DNA of 23,088 nucleotides from Candidatus Melainabacteria bacterium (GTDB lineage Bacteria; Cyanobacteriota; Vampirovibrionia; Obscuribacterales; Obscuribacteraceae), in NCBI GenBank assembly GCA_003175915.1, contig PSRH01000269.1, positions 1 to 23,088 of the forward strand, in the 5' to 3' direction. The number at the start of each line of letters is the position of its first letter. Position 1 is the first letter of the stretch. This document shows, in pieces, positions 1 through 7,714 of the stretch. A model generated the notes under the pieces. The model did not search any database and was not told where the DNA came from. It saw nothing but the letters and a program-made list of their open reading frames with translations. Both the position numbers and the translations under genes were made by a program.

Positions 1-293
1 CCAGAACAGACGTCGTGATAACTCGGGTTTTTCATTGTTCCCCCCGAATAGCCGACGGCCACTGCCGTTACCCCCGGTATATGGCGAAATGTTTCCTCAA
101 CGCCCCAGAAGCAACCAGCACCAAAAATTGCCTTTTGCATTTTCTTGTGATCTCCATTCTGAGCTATGACTTTGCCATTGGATGTGTGGAGAGGAGAGGC
201 TTGTGCCTTTCCTGGGTCGATAGCGGCGACTATCCATACCAAGATTAGCAGAAGAAAAATGGCGCCGCCAGTTTGGTTAAATGTACGGTTCAT
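1..293 (-). CDS. msrA: Peptide-methionine (S)-S-oxide reductase MsrA, exported, partial (C-terminus beyond window)
   Basis: MsrA reduces the S-epimer of methionine sulfoxide in proteins back to methionine. Reading the minus strand from an ATG at 293 gives 97 codons before the window edge. The MsrA signature FGAGCFWGVEETF is present, with the catalytic cysteine at residue 61, followed by the usual VGYSGG and NPSYHDVC segments. Ahead of it lies a hydrophobic N-terminus (about residues 11-24) ending in AQA, a plausible Sec signal peptide, so the enzyme should act outside the cytoplasm. A good Shine-Dalgarno (GAGGTGAGG) sits just before the ATG. It lies 27 nt downstream of the NUDIX gene on the same strand, so the two are probably co-transcribed. 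Only the N-terminal part is visible, so I cannot tell whether an MsrB domain is fused behind it. Confidence 0.93.
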   Translation of the reverse strand, partial: MNRTFNQTGGAIFLLLILVWIVAAIDPGKAQASPLHTSNGKVIAQNGDHKKMQKAIFGAGCFWGVEETFRHIPGVTAVAVGYSGGTMKNPSYHDVCS

Positions 294-320
294 CCTCACC
301 TCATTATGTTAGAAGGTTGA

Positions 321-887
321 CTATGCCTTAAGCAACGATTGCTCATATAGATGCAAATAGTAGAAGGCAGCCACTACCAGGCTGTGGTTGATTGCTCCTG
401 ATTTAATTAAGCCGGCAATTTCCGTAAAGGGCACAAGGCGCGATTCAATCTCTTCGTGTTCATCAAAATTCGGCTCTTGAACCAACTCAATGTTACTTGC
501 CAAATAGATATCGCAATAATTTCCTTGAATGGATGGGTTAGCGTAAGATCGTCCCAGATATATCATCTTTTCCGCCCGATATCCCGTCTCCTCCAGGAGT
601 TCCCTGAAGCCGGCATGCTCAGAGCTTTTGTCCTCGGGGTCAACAATACCACCTGGTACTTCCAGTGTGACCGAATTCGTCCCCGGCCTGTACTGTTCGA
701 TTAAGAGCACCTCGCCCGCTCTGGTCATAGGGATGACCTGCACCCAGTTTGGGCAACGCAAGACATAAAAATCATGCGTATCCTTCGACCGAGGGCGCTG
801 AGAAAAATTACGGTGGACCGTGAATATTCTACAATCGGCTACCTGGCTGGAATTGAGAATCGTCCAGGCAAGCTCCTTTCCTGTCAA
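321..887 (-). CDS. NUDIX hydrolase, ADP-ribose pyrophosphatase-like
   Basis: A 188-residue cytoplasmic NUDIX hydrolase, probably cleaving ADP-ribose or a related nucleoside-diphosphate sugar. The segment EQYRPG (64-69) followed by EVPGG is typical of the ADP-ribose pyrophosphatase branch. The Nudix box is recognisable: GGIVDPED starts it at residue 79 and RELLEETGY (95-103) supplies the metal-binding glutamates. The spacing between the two halves is one residue longer than the consensus, and Asp stands where the first Glu is usual. I chose the TTG start at 887 because GGAGG lies 7 nt upstream of it. The substrate cannot be fixed from sequence. Its minus-strand neighbour is exported MsrA; the pairing suggests oxidative-damage housekeeping, but that is inference. 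Confidence 0.92.
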   Translation of the reverse strand: MTGKELAWTILNSSQVADCRIFTVHRNFSQRPRSKDTHDFYVLRCPNWVQVIPMTRAGEVLLIEQYRPGTNSVTLEVPGGIVDPEDKSSEHAGFRELLEETGYRAEKMIYLGRSYANPSIQGNYCDIYLASNIELVQEPNFDEHEEIESRLVPFTEIAGLIKSGAINHSLVVAAFYYLHLYEQSLLKA

Positions 888-894
888 TGTACTT

Positions 895-899
895 CCTCC
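895..899 (-). promoter_or_regulatory. Ribosome binding site deciding a TTG start
   Basis: On the minus strand GGAGG is placed 7 nt before TTG at 887. No ATG or GTG in frame has a comparable site, so the NUDIX gene most likely starts with TTG. Confidence 0.7.
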
Positions 900-1018
900 A
901 ACAACAGCTATATACTTCCAGCAAGAGCTTAACTATGGCACATTGCAGTGCAAGAAGAGGCACTGATCCGGGTAAACTCTAACTAGAAACTATTACCGCC
1001 ATTCATTAAACAAGGAAT

Positions 1019-2551
1019 TTGGTGCACTTGCAAACCGAATCAAGAGTCATCCTAGGTAAAATGAAGAGAAGGCAAACTGAGCTCCGGGAATGGCGCCGGC
1101 TCTGGACCATATTGGGCGTACTACTGTGCTTACAACCGATGAGGCTCGCCGCTCAAGCCGAATCTCTTGACCTGTCCACTAGCGCAGGAAGGGACAAATT
1201 CAATCAAGCCGTCAAACTGCATAATGAAGGTGTGCTGCTCTTCGAGAAGCAAGACTATGCGGTAGCTCAGCAGAAATTCAAAGATGCGCTTGCTCTCAAT
1301 CCTGATTTTGCCGAGGCACACTGTAACTATGGCAACACTCTGATGAATTCGGGTCAATACGAAGAAGCCTTGTCTGAGTTTAAACGGGCGACAGAGCTAA
1401 AGCCGAGTTTGTCCGTGGCATGGGAAGATCTCGGCACCTGCTTTCAGACCGTTGGCAAGACTCCCGATGCTGTGGAGGCCTACAAGAAATATCTCTCCAT
1501 TGATCCAGCCGGACAACACGCCAGTAAGATTCGTAGTACCGTGGCGTTACTTGAAAACGAGATCAAGAGAACCTCCAACAGCCTCGTTTCCAATGGGCCA
1601 AACGATTATCTGGGTGACGCCACTCAAAATGGCATGACGCGCTGGTCACCAGATTTGATGCCTCTCAAGGTATACATCAAGAATGGCGCCGCCGTTCCCA
1701 ATTTCCGTCCGGAATTTGTAGATATTCTCAAGCAAGCCTTCGCTGATTGGAGCCAGGGCTCAAGCGGCAAGGTCACTTTTGTTTTCACTGACGACGAGAA
1801 TTCGGCCAATATCGTTTGTTCGTGGACCAATAACCCGAAAGAAATGATGTCCTCAGCCGAAGGTGGTCACGCTATGGTTATTCCGGACGCTCAAGGAATA
1901 CTCAAATCAATCGTCATTCTTCTCACCGTCAATCCTTCTGGTGCGGTCGTTACCGAAAAGTTTGCTCGCCGAGTAGATCTTCACGAGATCGGGCACGCCC
2001 TAGGACTTTTGGGTCACAGTAAGAATCCGGATGACATTATGTTCAGTTCCCTACCTCCTGGAGATCTTGATTGCGCCCTGAACGAGCGTGACAAGAATAC
2101 AATCATTGCTTTGTACTCTTGCGATCCATCCAAAGTGGCCAGTCGTCCACTTGACGTATCCAGGCTGATGATGTCCGGTGATCCAACTAGCACGGTAATG
2201 CGAACCGTCAAGCTGAACGCCGAAGCATCCGAAGCCATGAAGAACAAAAGCTTCGCAATTGCTGTCGCAAAACTTGAAGAGGCGCACAAATTGGATCCGA
2301 GCAATCAGATCATCAACAGCAATCTCGGATCAGCATATGCCAATTGCGCCGTAATCGCCTTTATGTTGCGTAATTTTCCTCAAGCTGACAAGTACTTCAG
2401 TCAGGCGCTCCCACTTTTGGAAAAGGGCACCAATAAGGCAAATTACTTGGCTGTCCTAAAAAATTATTGCAGCATGCTGCGCCTAACGCAACGAGCAAGC
2501 GAAGCGGATAAAATCTCTAAGCGGATTAAAGCGTTAGAGAGCAAAAACTAA
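1019..2551 (+). CDS. Exported TPR protein with matrixin-like zinc metallopeptidase domain
   Basis: Up to 510 residues. A signal peptide is seen (basic stretch KRRQTELREWRR, then a hydrophobic core, cleavage near AAQA). TPR repeats follow at about residues 45-165, a peptidase domain at about 195-375, and further TPR-like helices at about 400-508. The zinc motif HEIGHALGLLGH is at residues 322-333 and is followed by DDIMFSS, which fits the Met-turn. The third histidine is one residue later than in the canonical HExxHxxGxxH, so active-site geometry should be checked. The start is uncertain: TTG 1019 and GTG 1022 follow AAGGA closely, while ATG 1061 gives a more normal signal peptide. It is followed after 2 nt by an alcohol dehydrogenase gene, so translation of the two may be coupled. 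Role inferred: extracytoplasmic protease with TPR substrate- or partner-binding arms. Confidence 0.85.
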   Translation: MVHLQTESRVILGKMKRRQTELREWRRLWTILGVLLCLQPMRLAAQAESLDLSTSAGRDKFNQAVKLHNEGVLLFEKQDYAVAQQKFKDALALNPDFAEAHCNYGNTLMNSGQYEEALSEFKRATELKPSLSVAWEDLGTCFQTVGKTPDAVEAYKKYLSIDPAGQHASKIRSTVALLENEIKRTSNSLVSNGPNDYLGDATQNGMTRWSPDLMPLKVYIKNGAAVPNFRPEFVDILKQAFADWSQGSSGKVTFVFTDDENSANIVCSWTNNPKEMMSSAEGGHAMVIPDAQGILKSIVILLTVNPSGAVVTEKFARRVDLHEIGHALGLLGHSKNPDDIMFSSLPPGDLDCALNERDKNTIIALYSCDPSKVASRPLDVSRLMMSGDPTSTVMRTVKLNAEASEAMKNKSFAIAVAKLEEAHKLDPSNQIINSNLGSAYANCAVIAFMLRNFPQADKYFSQALPLLEKGTNKANYLAVLKNYCSMLRLTQRASEADKISKRIKALESKN

Positions 2552-2553
2552 GC

Positions 2554-3543
2554 ATGAAAGCAATGATCCTTAAGCAGCCACAACAGCGGCTGCAGCCATC
2601 GGACGTAGGAACGCCTTCAATAGAAGCGAATGAAGTTCTCGTTGAAGTAGAGGCCTGCGGCGTTTGCCGCACAGATTTGCACATCCTGGACGGCGAGCTG
2701 AAGAATGCCAAACTTCCTCTCATTCCAGGACACGAAATCGTGGGCAAGATTGTCCAACTTGGTAAGGTTGTAAAAGGTTTCAAAGAAGGTCAACGTGTGG
2801 GCGTGCCCTGGCTTGCATACACCTGTGGAAAATGTTCGTTCTGCTTGAATGGACAAGAGAACCTTTGCGACAATGCCATCTTCACAGGCTACACTAAAAA
2901 CGGTGGCTATGGAGAATACGTTGTCGCTAATGAAAACTATTGCTTCGCCGTACCCGATAAGTTTGACTCGATCTCGTTGGCACCTTTACTTTGCGCGGGT
3001 TTGATCGGATGGCGTTCTTATCGATTAGCCGGAGACTTCAAGCGGTTGGGAATGTATGGTTTTGGTGGTGCAGCACACATACTGACTCAAATCGCCCACG
3101 CTCAGGGGAAGGAGATTTACGCATTCACACGTCCCGGGGATGAGAAAGGTCAGAAATTCGCGCGGCAGTTGGGAGCAGTCTGGGCAGGTGATTCAACGCA
3201 AGCGCCACCACATCCTCTTGACGCATCAATCATATTTGCTCCGGCCGGCCCATTGGTCCTTACCGCTCTCAAATCATTGCGAAAAGGGGGCGCCATCATA
3301 TGCGGTGGCATCCACATGAGCGATATTCCGGCCATTCCATACGATTTGCTCTGGGGAGAAAGAATCATTCGATCGGTGGCAAATTTGACCCGAGAGGATG
3401 CCCGCACTTTCTTCGAAACTGTCGAGCGGGTTCCGCTCAAAACCTCGGTAACCGAATACAAGCTTGAAAACGCAAATGAAGCACTAGACGATTTGCGGGC
3501 CACCCGGTTCGAGGGCGCAGCCGTGCTGTCAATCAGACCATAA
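2554..3543 (+). CDS. Zinc-dependent alcohol dehydrogenase family protein
   Basis: A 329-residue medium-chain dehydrogenase/reductase that should oxidise alcohols or reduce aldehydes in the cytoplasm. Catalytic zinc ligands are visible as C38 (ACGVCRTDLH), H60-E61 (PGHEIVG) and C147 (LLCAG). Structural zinc ligands are C91, C94, C97 and C105 (CGKCSFC and LC). The Rossmann segment GMYGFGGAAH lies at about 166-175. The second beta strand ends YAFTRPGDE without the acidic residue usual for NAD, so NADP is possible (inference). The pattern resembles the short zinc-binding ADH subfamily TIGR02822. Full length; ATG start 2 nt after the upstream peptidase gene, which implies an operon although the functional link is not obvious. 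Substrate unknown. Confidence 0.92.
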   Translation: MKAMILKQPQQRLQPSDVGTPSIEANEVLVEVEACGVCRTDLHILDGELKNAKLPLIPGHEIVGKIVQLGKVVKGFKEGQRVGVPWLAYTCGKCSFCLNGQENLCDNAIFTGYTKNGGYGEYVVANENYCFAVPDKFDSISLAPLLCAGLIGWRSYRLAGDFKRLGMYGFGGAAHILTQIAHAQGKEIYAFTRPGDEKGQKFARQLGAVWAGDSTQAPPHPLDASIIFAPAGPLVLTALKSLRKGGAIICGGIHMSDIPAIPYDLLWGERIIRSVANLTREDARTFFETVERVPLKTSVTEYKLENANEALDDLRATRFEGAAVLSIRP

Positions 3544-3612
3544 TGGCTCTAACCATGCAACGGCGCGGCTTTCCATAGCTAACCCCGGTGCGTGTCAATT
3601 GATTATCCGGCC

Positions 3613-3621
3613 TGATATACT
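3613..3621 (+). promoter_or_regulatory. Candidate extended -10 promoter element for the PepSY gene
   Basis: TGATATACT reads as an extended -10 (TG, one base, then TATACT), 28 nt upstream of the ATG at 3650. No good -35 is present at the right spacing, so this is a weak call from motif only. Confidence 0.35.
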
Positions 3622-3649
3622 AAGGTGACATCGAACGAGGCTTGGCAAG

Positions 3650-4021
3650 ATGAACCTATTTCGCAATCAATTATTAGCAGTCGCACTGATCTCGATGCTG
3701 ATGCAAACCGCCTCGGCAGATGAGCAGAGCAGGGGCACTGTTAAGATAAGTCCTCCAGCCAGTCGGGTAGACGGAGCCAAGCTAAGTTTAGAAGAGGCCA
3801 GAAAGATCGCTCTGGCTAATGCCAGCGGCGACATTGTGCATGAAAAACTTGATAAGATGGCGGATAGCGTCTGCTATTCCTTTGATATCAAGGACAGTGC
3901 CAACAATGTAAAGGAAGTGCTGGTGGACGGCAACACCGGACAGGTTGTAATCGTCGAAAAGGGACCGAGCGCGCCCTCGGCCACTCCTCACCTGAAGGTG
4001 CCGTCGCTGCGCCCCCACTAG
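3650..4021 (+). CDS. Small exported PepSY-domain protein
   Basis: A 123-residue protein. Residues 1-23 form a signal peptide ending TASA before DEQ. A PepSY-type domain spans about 45-105: the helix LSLEEARKIALANA is followed by strand-rich sequence and the characteristic ending VLVDGNTGQVVIVEK. The C-terminal tail is Pro-rich (PSAPSATPHLKVPSLRPH). PepSY domains occur as inhibitory or regulatory modules of secreted peptidases and as stand-alone periplasmic proteins. A peptidase-domain protein is encoded two genes upstream, but nothing in the sequence proves they interact. Start ATG 3650 is preceded by GAGG at a spacing of 9 nt. It is separated from both neighbours by over 100 nt, so it is probably a single transcription unit. 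Confidence 0.82.
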   Translation: MNLFRNQLLAVALISMLMQTASADEQSRGTVKISPPASRVDGAKLSLEEARKIALANASGDIVHEKLDKMADSVCYSFDIKDSANNVKEVLVDGNTGQVVIVEKGPSAPSATPHLKVPSLRPH

Positions 4022-4027
4022 CATTTG

Positions 4028-4054
4028 TGACCTGGCATTTGCCGCTGACCTGGC
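4028..4054 (+). repeat. Direct repeat TGACCTGGC x2, 18-nt period
   Basis: TGACCTGGC occurs at 4028-4036 and again at 4046-4054. The spacing is compatible with an operator, but it could be chance. It lies just after the PepSY stop codon and upstream of the TPR gene. Confidence 0.3.
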
Positions 4055-4056
4055 CG

Positions 4057-4069
4057 ATAGCTCAGCTAT
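4057..4069 (+). other. Short inverted repeat ATAGC-TCA-GCTAT
   Basis: A 5-bp stem with a 3-nt loop and no following T-run. It may be a weak stop structure after the PepSY gene or part of the regulatory gap. It is not a convincing intrinsic terminator. Confidence 0.25.
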
Positions 4070-4076
4070 TCACACC

Positions 4077-4085
4077 TTATCCACA
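4077..4085 (+). promoter_or_regulatory. Perfect DnaA box (TTATCCACA)
   Basis: The nine bases match the DnaA-box consensus exactly. A second box with one mismatch lies 40 nt away on the other strand (4126-4134). No AT-rich unwinding region or dnaA gene is nearby, so this is not evidence of an origin. DnaA-dependent regulation of the downstream TPR gene is the alternative to chance. Confidence 0.4.
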
Positions 4086-4125
4086 ATTTGCCAATAAAAT
4101 GGGCCCATCGTGAAGCCTGATCGGT

Positions 4126-4134
4126 TGCGGATAA
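4126..4134 (-). promoter_or_regulatory. Near-consensus DnaA box (TTATCCGCA on minus strand)
   Basis: One mismatch to TTATCCACA. It is inverted relative to the perfect box at 4077-4085 and ends 12 nt before the ATG of the TPR gene. Confidence 0.3.
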
Positions 4135-4146
4135 GAGCCGGTTCTC

Positions 4147-5124
4147 ATGAGCAAGAGTCCCTTAAGTTTGATCCTCGCTGTGCTGGGATTGTTTTGTTTT
4201 TGCTCGAGCGCCTGCCAGGCTAAACAGACGTTTTTAACTGGCGACGAACAAGCGATTAAACAGTACGATGCCGGCGATTACTATGGTGCCCTCGCAAAGT
4301 TTCGGGCGAGTCTTGTAAATTCACCCAATGACGCACAAATACATTACTACCTGGCCAACTGCTTGATCAAACTGGACCAGCAGGAAGAGGCAGCGCTGGA
4401 ATATAGAACTGCCCTCAAACTGACAAAGGATGCCACTCTAGCTTCGTATTGTAAACAGGGAATCAACGGTTGTACATCGGCTTTAACAGAAAGTAGAGAA
4501 GCGCAAGCCGTTGCAGGAGCAATTAAGCACATTAACAGTCAGGCCGACTTACAAAAAAGTATTAGTGAATCATACGTGAATTCCAACACTCAGTCTAAGC
4601 AGCGTCAAACTGAGACGCTCGTCAGGTCGCTCGAGGCAGAAAAGGACCAGCAGATAAACTCAATGGAAACTGCGACATACATTGATAAGCATGGATTCAG
4701 CCAACCGTTGTACTCCTCGCAGGAAATCGCGGCAGCCAGGCAGTCTTTCGATCAGAAAATAGAATCTGCCAAGGCATCAGCCAACAGAGAAGCCGCGTTG
4801 TTCCGGGAAAATGCTCTAAAGGCGAGCAACAATTTCGACGAAATGGTTACGACCCTGGAGAACAGCTTAAAGAATGGAACAAATGCCAAAGGACAGAGGC
4901 TGCTGCCAGTGGGTACCAATCTGTACGTGCGTAACTATGCACTACTTGATCCGCAACCTCATAGCAAACCGTCAGACCAAGAACTCACTGCGACTCAGGA
5001 AATGCTTATACTGAGTAAAAAAAATGGCGTCTTTCGGACAACGGTGGCTCCTCAGACTGGAGGATCGGACTCCTGGCGCACAAGTAATACGTCTGTTTAT
5101 GGCAAACTTCTTCAGAGCAACTAG
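4147..5124 (+). CDS. Exported TPR and coiled-coil protein of unknown function
   Basis: 325 residues. The N-terminus has a signal peptide (hydrophobic 6-20, then SSACQA). The Cys in SSAC could be a lipoprotein site, but the -3 position is not the usual Leu, so I favour ordinary cleavage. TPR repeats occupy about residues 30-105 (DAGDYYGALAKFRASL, then NDAQIHYYLANCLIK). A long charged helical, probably coiled-coil segment runs about 110-240 (RSLEAEKDQQINSMETA, then a stretch rich in Lys, Glu, Ala and Arg). The C-terminal 80 residues resemble nothing I recognise. It is followed after 4 nt by a second exported protein gene, probably in one operon. Role unknown; scaffold or envelope-complex assembly is only a guess. 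Confidence 0.8.
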   Translation: MSKSPLSLILAVLGLFCFCSSACQAKQTFLTGDEQAIKQYDAGDYYGALAKFRASLVNSPNDAQIHYYLANCLIKLDQQEEAALEYRTALKLTKDATLASYCKQGINGCTSALTESREAQAVAGAIKHINSQADLQKSISESYVNSNTQSKQRQTETLVRSLEAEKDQQINSMETATYIDKHGFSQPLYSSQEIAAARQSFDQKIESAKASANREAALFRENALKASNNFDEMVTTLENSLKNGTNAKGQRLLPVGTNLYVRNYALLDPQPHSKPSDQELTATQEMLILSKKNGVFRTTVAPQTGGSDSWRTSNTSVYGKLLQSN

Positions 5125-5128
5125 ACAC

Positions 5129-6205
5129 ATGATCTCAAACGATCACTGGCTGATGATACTCTCTCGTTTGCGCTCCAAAACAGCAGCGCTAATCCTGGCA
5201 CTTATGCTGGTAACGATATTGCCTGCAGCGCTAGCTGAGGACAACACTAAACCCTCCGTCTACTACACAACAACAGTGATAAAAGTACCAAATCAGACAA
5301 AGTACCCGCCTTACAAAGGACCGGCTATACGTGACACAACGTCCATGTTGAGCAGGCCCAGGTTAAGGGCTCGACTGACTGGCGAGGTCGACAGCGAGGA
5401 TCAACAGGACCCTCCGAATGAAGGTTGCAGCCCCGCTGCCGAGCTCTTGTTGCGTAATCCATTTCCATTGACCGCCGTTAAGACGAAATCGATTCCAACT
5501 CAGTTGTTTCGTCAATGGATATTGAAAACGAACCGTAACTTACCTGGTAAGCAATTGCGGAAGGAATCAGTTGTCGTCGTAAAAGGAAAATGGGATCATG
5601 CCGAGCATGTATTGGAAGCCTGCGGTATCCCATTTCTTTTGCTCGATCCAAACAAATTTCAAGACAAATTGCCCGGTGCACAGGTCCTGATAGTAAATTG
5701 TCCGGGCGATATTGGTGACACTTCCCTTACGGCTATACGTGCGTTCGTCAAGCGAGGCGGCTATCTACTCACCACTGATTGGGCTCTAGCAAGCTGCTTA
5801 GAACCTGCATTTCCGCATTTCGCCTGCTGGGTAGGAGAATACTCAGGCTCCGAGATCGTGGACGCGGAAGTCGTAGAACCAGGTAACGAACTTGCCCGCG
5901 CTACCGTAAGTCAGGCACCGTGGAAGCTTGATGATAAGAGCCAGATTGTTAAACTGATCAACTACAGCAAAGTTGATGTCTTGGTTCGAAGCCGGGCACT
6001 TAGCAAAGAAGACGGAATGAAACTAGGCATCCTGGCCCTGACCTTTAACTATGGGCAAGGGCGAGTTCTACACTTAGTCGGTCATTTCGACAATAACAGC
6101 GGCAATTCTGCTCTGCCGGATCCGGCGCCATCGATCCAGATAAGTCTTCGTCAAGCTTTGTCACTCAATTTCATTATGGATGGCCTCGGTGCGTCCGTAA
6201 ATTGA
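5129..6205 (+). CDS. Exported protein with class-I amidotransferase/ThuA-like fold, function unknown
   Basis: I place the start at ATG 5129, 4 nt after the upstream stop, giving 358 residues with a normal signal peptide (hydrophobic 19-34, ending AALA before EDN). ATG 5153 is a plausible alternative. The frame is open further upstream to 5024, but using that would bury the signal peptide and overlap the TPR gene by about 100 nt. The core alternates strands and helices: VVVVKGKWDHAEHVLEACGI, then QVLIVNCPGD, then IRAFVKRGGYLLTTDWAL, and a C-terminal GRVLHLVGHFDNNSG. This order (small-molecule-like pocket, RGGYLL, GHF) resembles GATase1-like or ThuA-like domains found in exported bacterial proteins. 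The nucleophilic Cys of true amidotransferases is not evident, so it may be a non-catalytic member. Likely co-expressed with the TPR protein. Confidence 0.72.
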   Translation: MISNDHWLMILSRLRSKTAALILALMLVTILPAALAEDNTKPSVYYTTTVIKVPNQTKYPPYKGPAIRDTTSMLSRPRLRARLTGEVDSEDQQDPPNEGCSPAAELLLRNPFPLTAVKTKSIPTQLFRQWILKTNRNLPGKQLRKESVVVVKGKWDHAEHVLEACGIPFLLLDPNKFQDKLPGAQVLIVNCPGDIGDTSLTAIRAFVKRGGYLLTTDWALASCLEPAFPHFACWVGEYSGSEIVDAEVVEPGNELARATVSQAPWKLDDKSQIVKLINYSKVDVLVRSRALSKEDGMKLGILALTFNYGQGRVLHLVGHFDNNSGNSALPDPAPSIQISLRQALSLNFIMDGLGASVN

Positions 6206-6221
6206 CCATAGTTGAGGCAGC

Positions 6222-7586
6222 CTATTTAGCTAACTGAACAGGTTCCTGCTCGCTGCTTTGCTCGAGCGAAGCAATTTGCCCCAGTGTAATTGGTTGAGGT
6301 TTTAAAAAGAGTGATGCCAGAACTCCACCCAGGTAAAGTAAGGCACAACATGCGCCTGCCATCGCGTACGACCCTCCGAAGAGGGCAACGAGCTGCCCAC
6401 TAGCAAGAGCTGCTGCTGCTCCGATCAGTCGCCCAGCGTTATAGCTAAAACCAACAGCCGTTCCTCTTATTTCGGCGTCGAATAATTCAGGCAAATAAAT
6501 AAGGAGAAGAGCAAATGGGATATGAGAAAACATTCCAACCAGAAAACACCAGACTAAAAGTTGAGGCCCAAAGTGCTGTACGGTAAGAAACATGCTCACA
6601 TTACACAGGCAGGCACCAAGAAATGCTACCCGAAAAGACATGGCTCTGCCCAGGCGATCTACCGCTAGCCAAGTCGACATAGCCCCCAATATCCCACCAA
6701 TGTTCATAACAATTGCTGCCCAACTGCGCTCAGCAATGGCGTTTGTTCCTGTCATTTGGTTAATCCATGGCGAAATCCATGATAGAACGGCCCAATATCC
6801 GACTATTGCTGTGCTCCCCAAACAAACAGCTAAGAAAGTTCGATAACGATTCTTCGGCGAGAACACTTGCGGAAGGGTAGGACGAATGATCGCTGTCTGA
6901 TCGGACGTCAGTTCGGACTTGGGCTTAGCTCTCAGTCTGGCCTTGTATTGCTTAAGGATTTCGAATTCCGCCGGATCCTTTACTTTGAACCTGATATAGA
7001 GAGTTAGAAAGGCAGGAAGTACCCCCGCAACGAAGAGCCATCGCCAGCCAAGATACCCGAAAAACAAGTTCAGAGTCGCAGCCAGAATATAACCGAAAGA
7101 AAAGGCAGCACAATAAAAACCCATCGCTTTAAGACGCGATTGCCCTGGCCAACTTTCGGCAAGCGTTACTCCAGCAACAACAACTTCGCCGCCGATACCG
7201 CAACCCACTAAAAAGCGGTAAAAGGCAAGCTCAATCCAGTTATGGCTTAACGCACAGAGGCCGGTGCATAGAGCATAAAGGAGTATCGTAAGCATCATCG
7301 CTTTGGTACGACCAATGCGATCGGCAAGCATTCCAAAGCCGACTCCGCCCACAAAATAGCCAAGCATTAAGGCAGCCAGAATAACCGAACCATATACGCC
7401 GACCAAGCTGTGCGAGGTCGTCTTCAAAAGTTCGGACATGGCAGGATACAGGACAATCGTAAATATCGAAGCGTCCAGGCCATCAAAAGCATTACCCAGC
7501 CATGCGGCTATCAGTACATGCCACTGCGAAGTGGGAATCTGTCTGGAGCGACTCGGCTCTACTGCACCTGCAGCAGTCGCTTGCAT
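6222..7586 (-). CDS. MFS transporter, metabolite:H+ symporter type
   Basis: 454 residues with about twelve hydrophobic segments. The MFS motif A is visible after TM2 (GMLADRIGRTKAMM), and an acidic motif NAFDGLDASIF in TM1 resembles the aromatic acid/sialate-type H+ symporter branch. A second conserved stretch, RFLVGCGIGGEVV, follows in TM4. A charged cytoplasmic loop of about 50 residues separates the two halves (about 205-255). I start at ATG 7586 because GGAG lies 9 nt upstream; the frame also has a TTG at 7601, but it overlaps that site. The substrate is not predictable and no catabolic genes are adjacent. It converges with the plus-strand gene ending at 6205; the 16 nt between them hold no obvious terminator. 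Confidence 0.9.
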   Translation of the reverse strand: MQATAAGAVEPSRSRQIPTSQWHVLIAAWLGNAFDGLDASIFTIVLYPAMSELLKTTSHSLVGVYGSVILAALMLGYFVGGVGFGMLADRIGRTKAMMLTILLYALCTGLCALSHNWIELAFYRFLVGCGIGGEVVVAGVTLAESWPGQSRLKAMGFYCAAFSFGYILAATLNLFFGYLGWRWLFVAGVLPAFLTLYIRFKVKDPAEFEILKQYKARLRAKPKSELTSDQTAIIRPTLPQVFSPKNRYRTFLAVCLGSTAIVGYWAVLSWISPWINQMTGTNAIAERSWAAIVMNIGGILGAMSTWLAVDRLGRAMSFRVAFLGACLCNVSMFLTVQHFGPQLLVWCFLVGMFSHIPFALLLIYLPELFDAEIRGTAVGFSYNAGRLIGAAAALASGQLVALFGGSYAMAGACCALLYLGGVLASLFLKPQPITLGQIASLEQSSEQEPVQLAK

Positions 7587-7595
7587 GTTGATCTT

Positions 7596-7599
7596 CTCC
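7596..7599 (-). promoter_or_regulatory. Ribosome binding site of the MFS transporter gene
   Basis: GGAG on the minus strand, 9 nt before ATG 7586. It supports that start over TTG 7601. Confidence 0.55.
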
Positions 7600-7714
7600 A
7601 AAGGTTCTCAGGCTGCCAATAGTAATTCTTTTGTCGTTACACCAACGTTTCGATATTCAAAAATGACATAAAGCGAAATACTAAATCTATGTAAGATCGC
7701 TACCTAAAGGCCAA

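Noticed and set aside
15..248. 77-codon plus-strand frame at the left edge
   Set aside because: The minus strand encodes a clear MsrA N-terminus over the same bases.
4022..4146. Replication origin at the DnaA boxes
   Set aside because: Only two boxes, no AT-rich unwinding stretch and no dnaA, dnaN or gyrase gene next to it.
6206..6221. Bidirectional terminator between the convergent genes
   Set aside because: The 16-nt gap holds no hairpin with a T-run that I can find on either strand.
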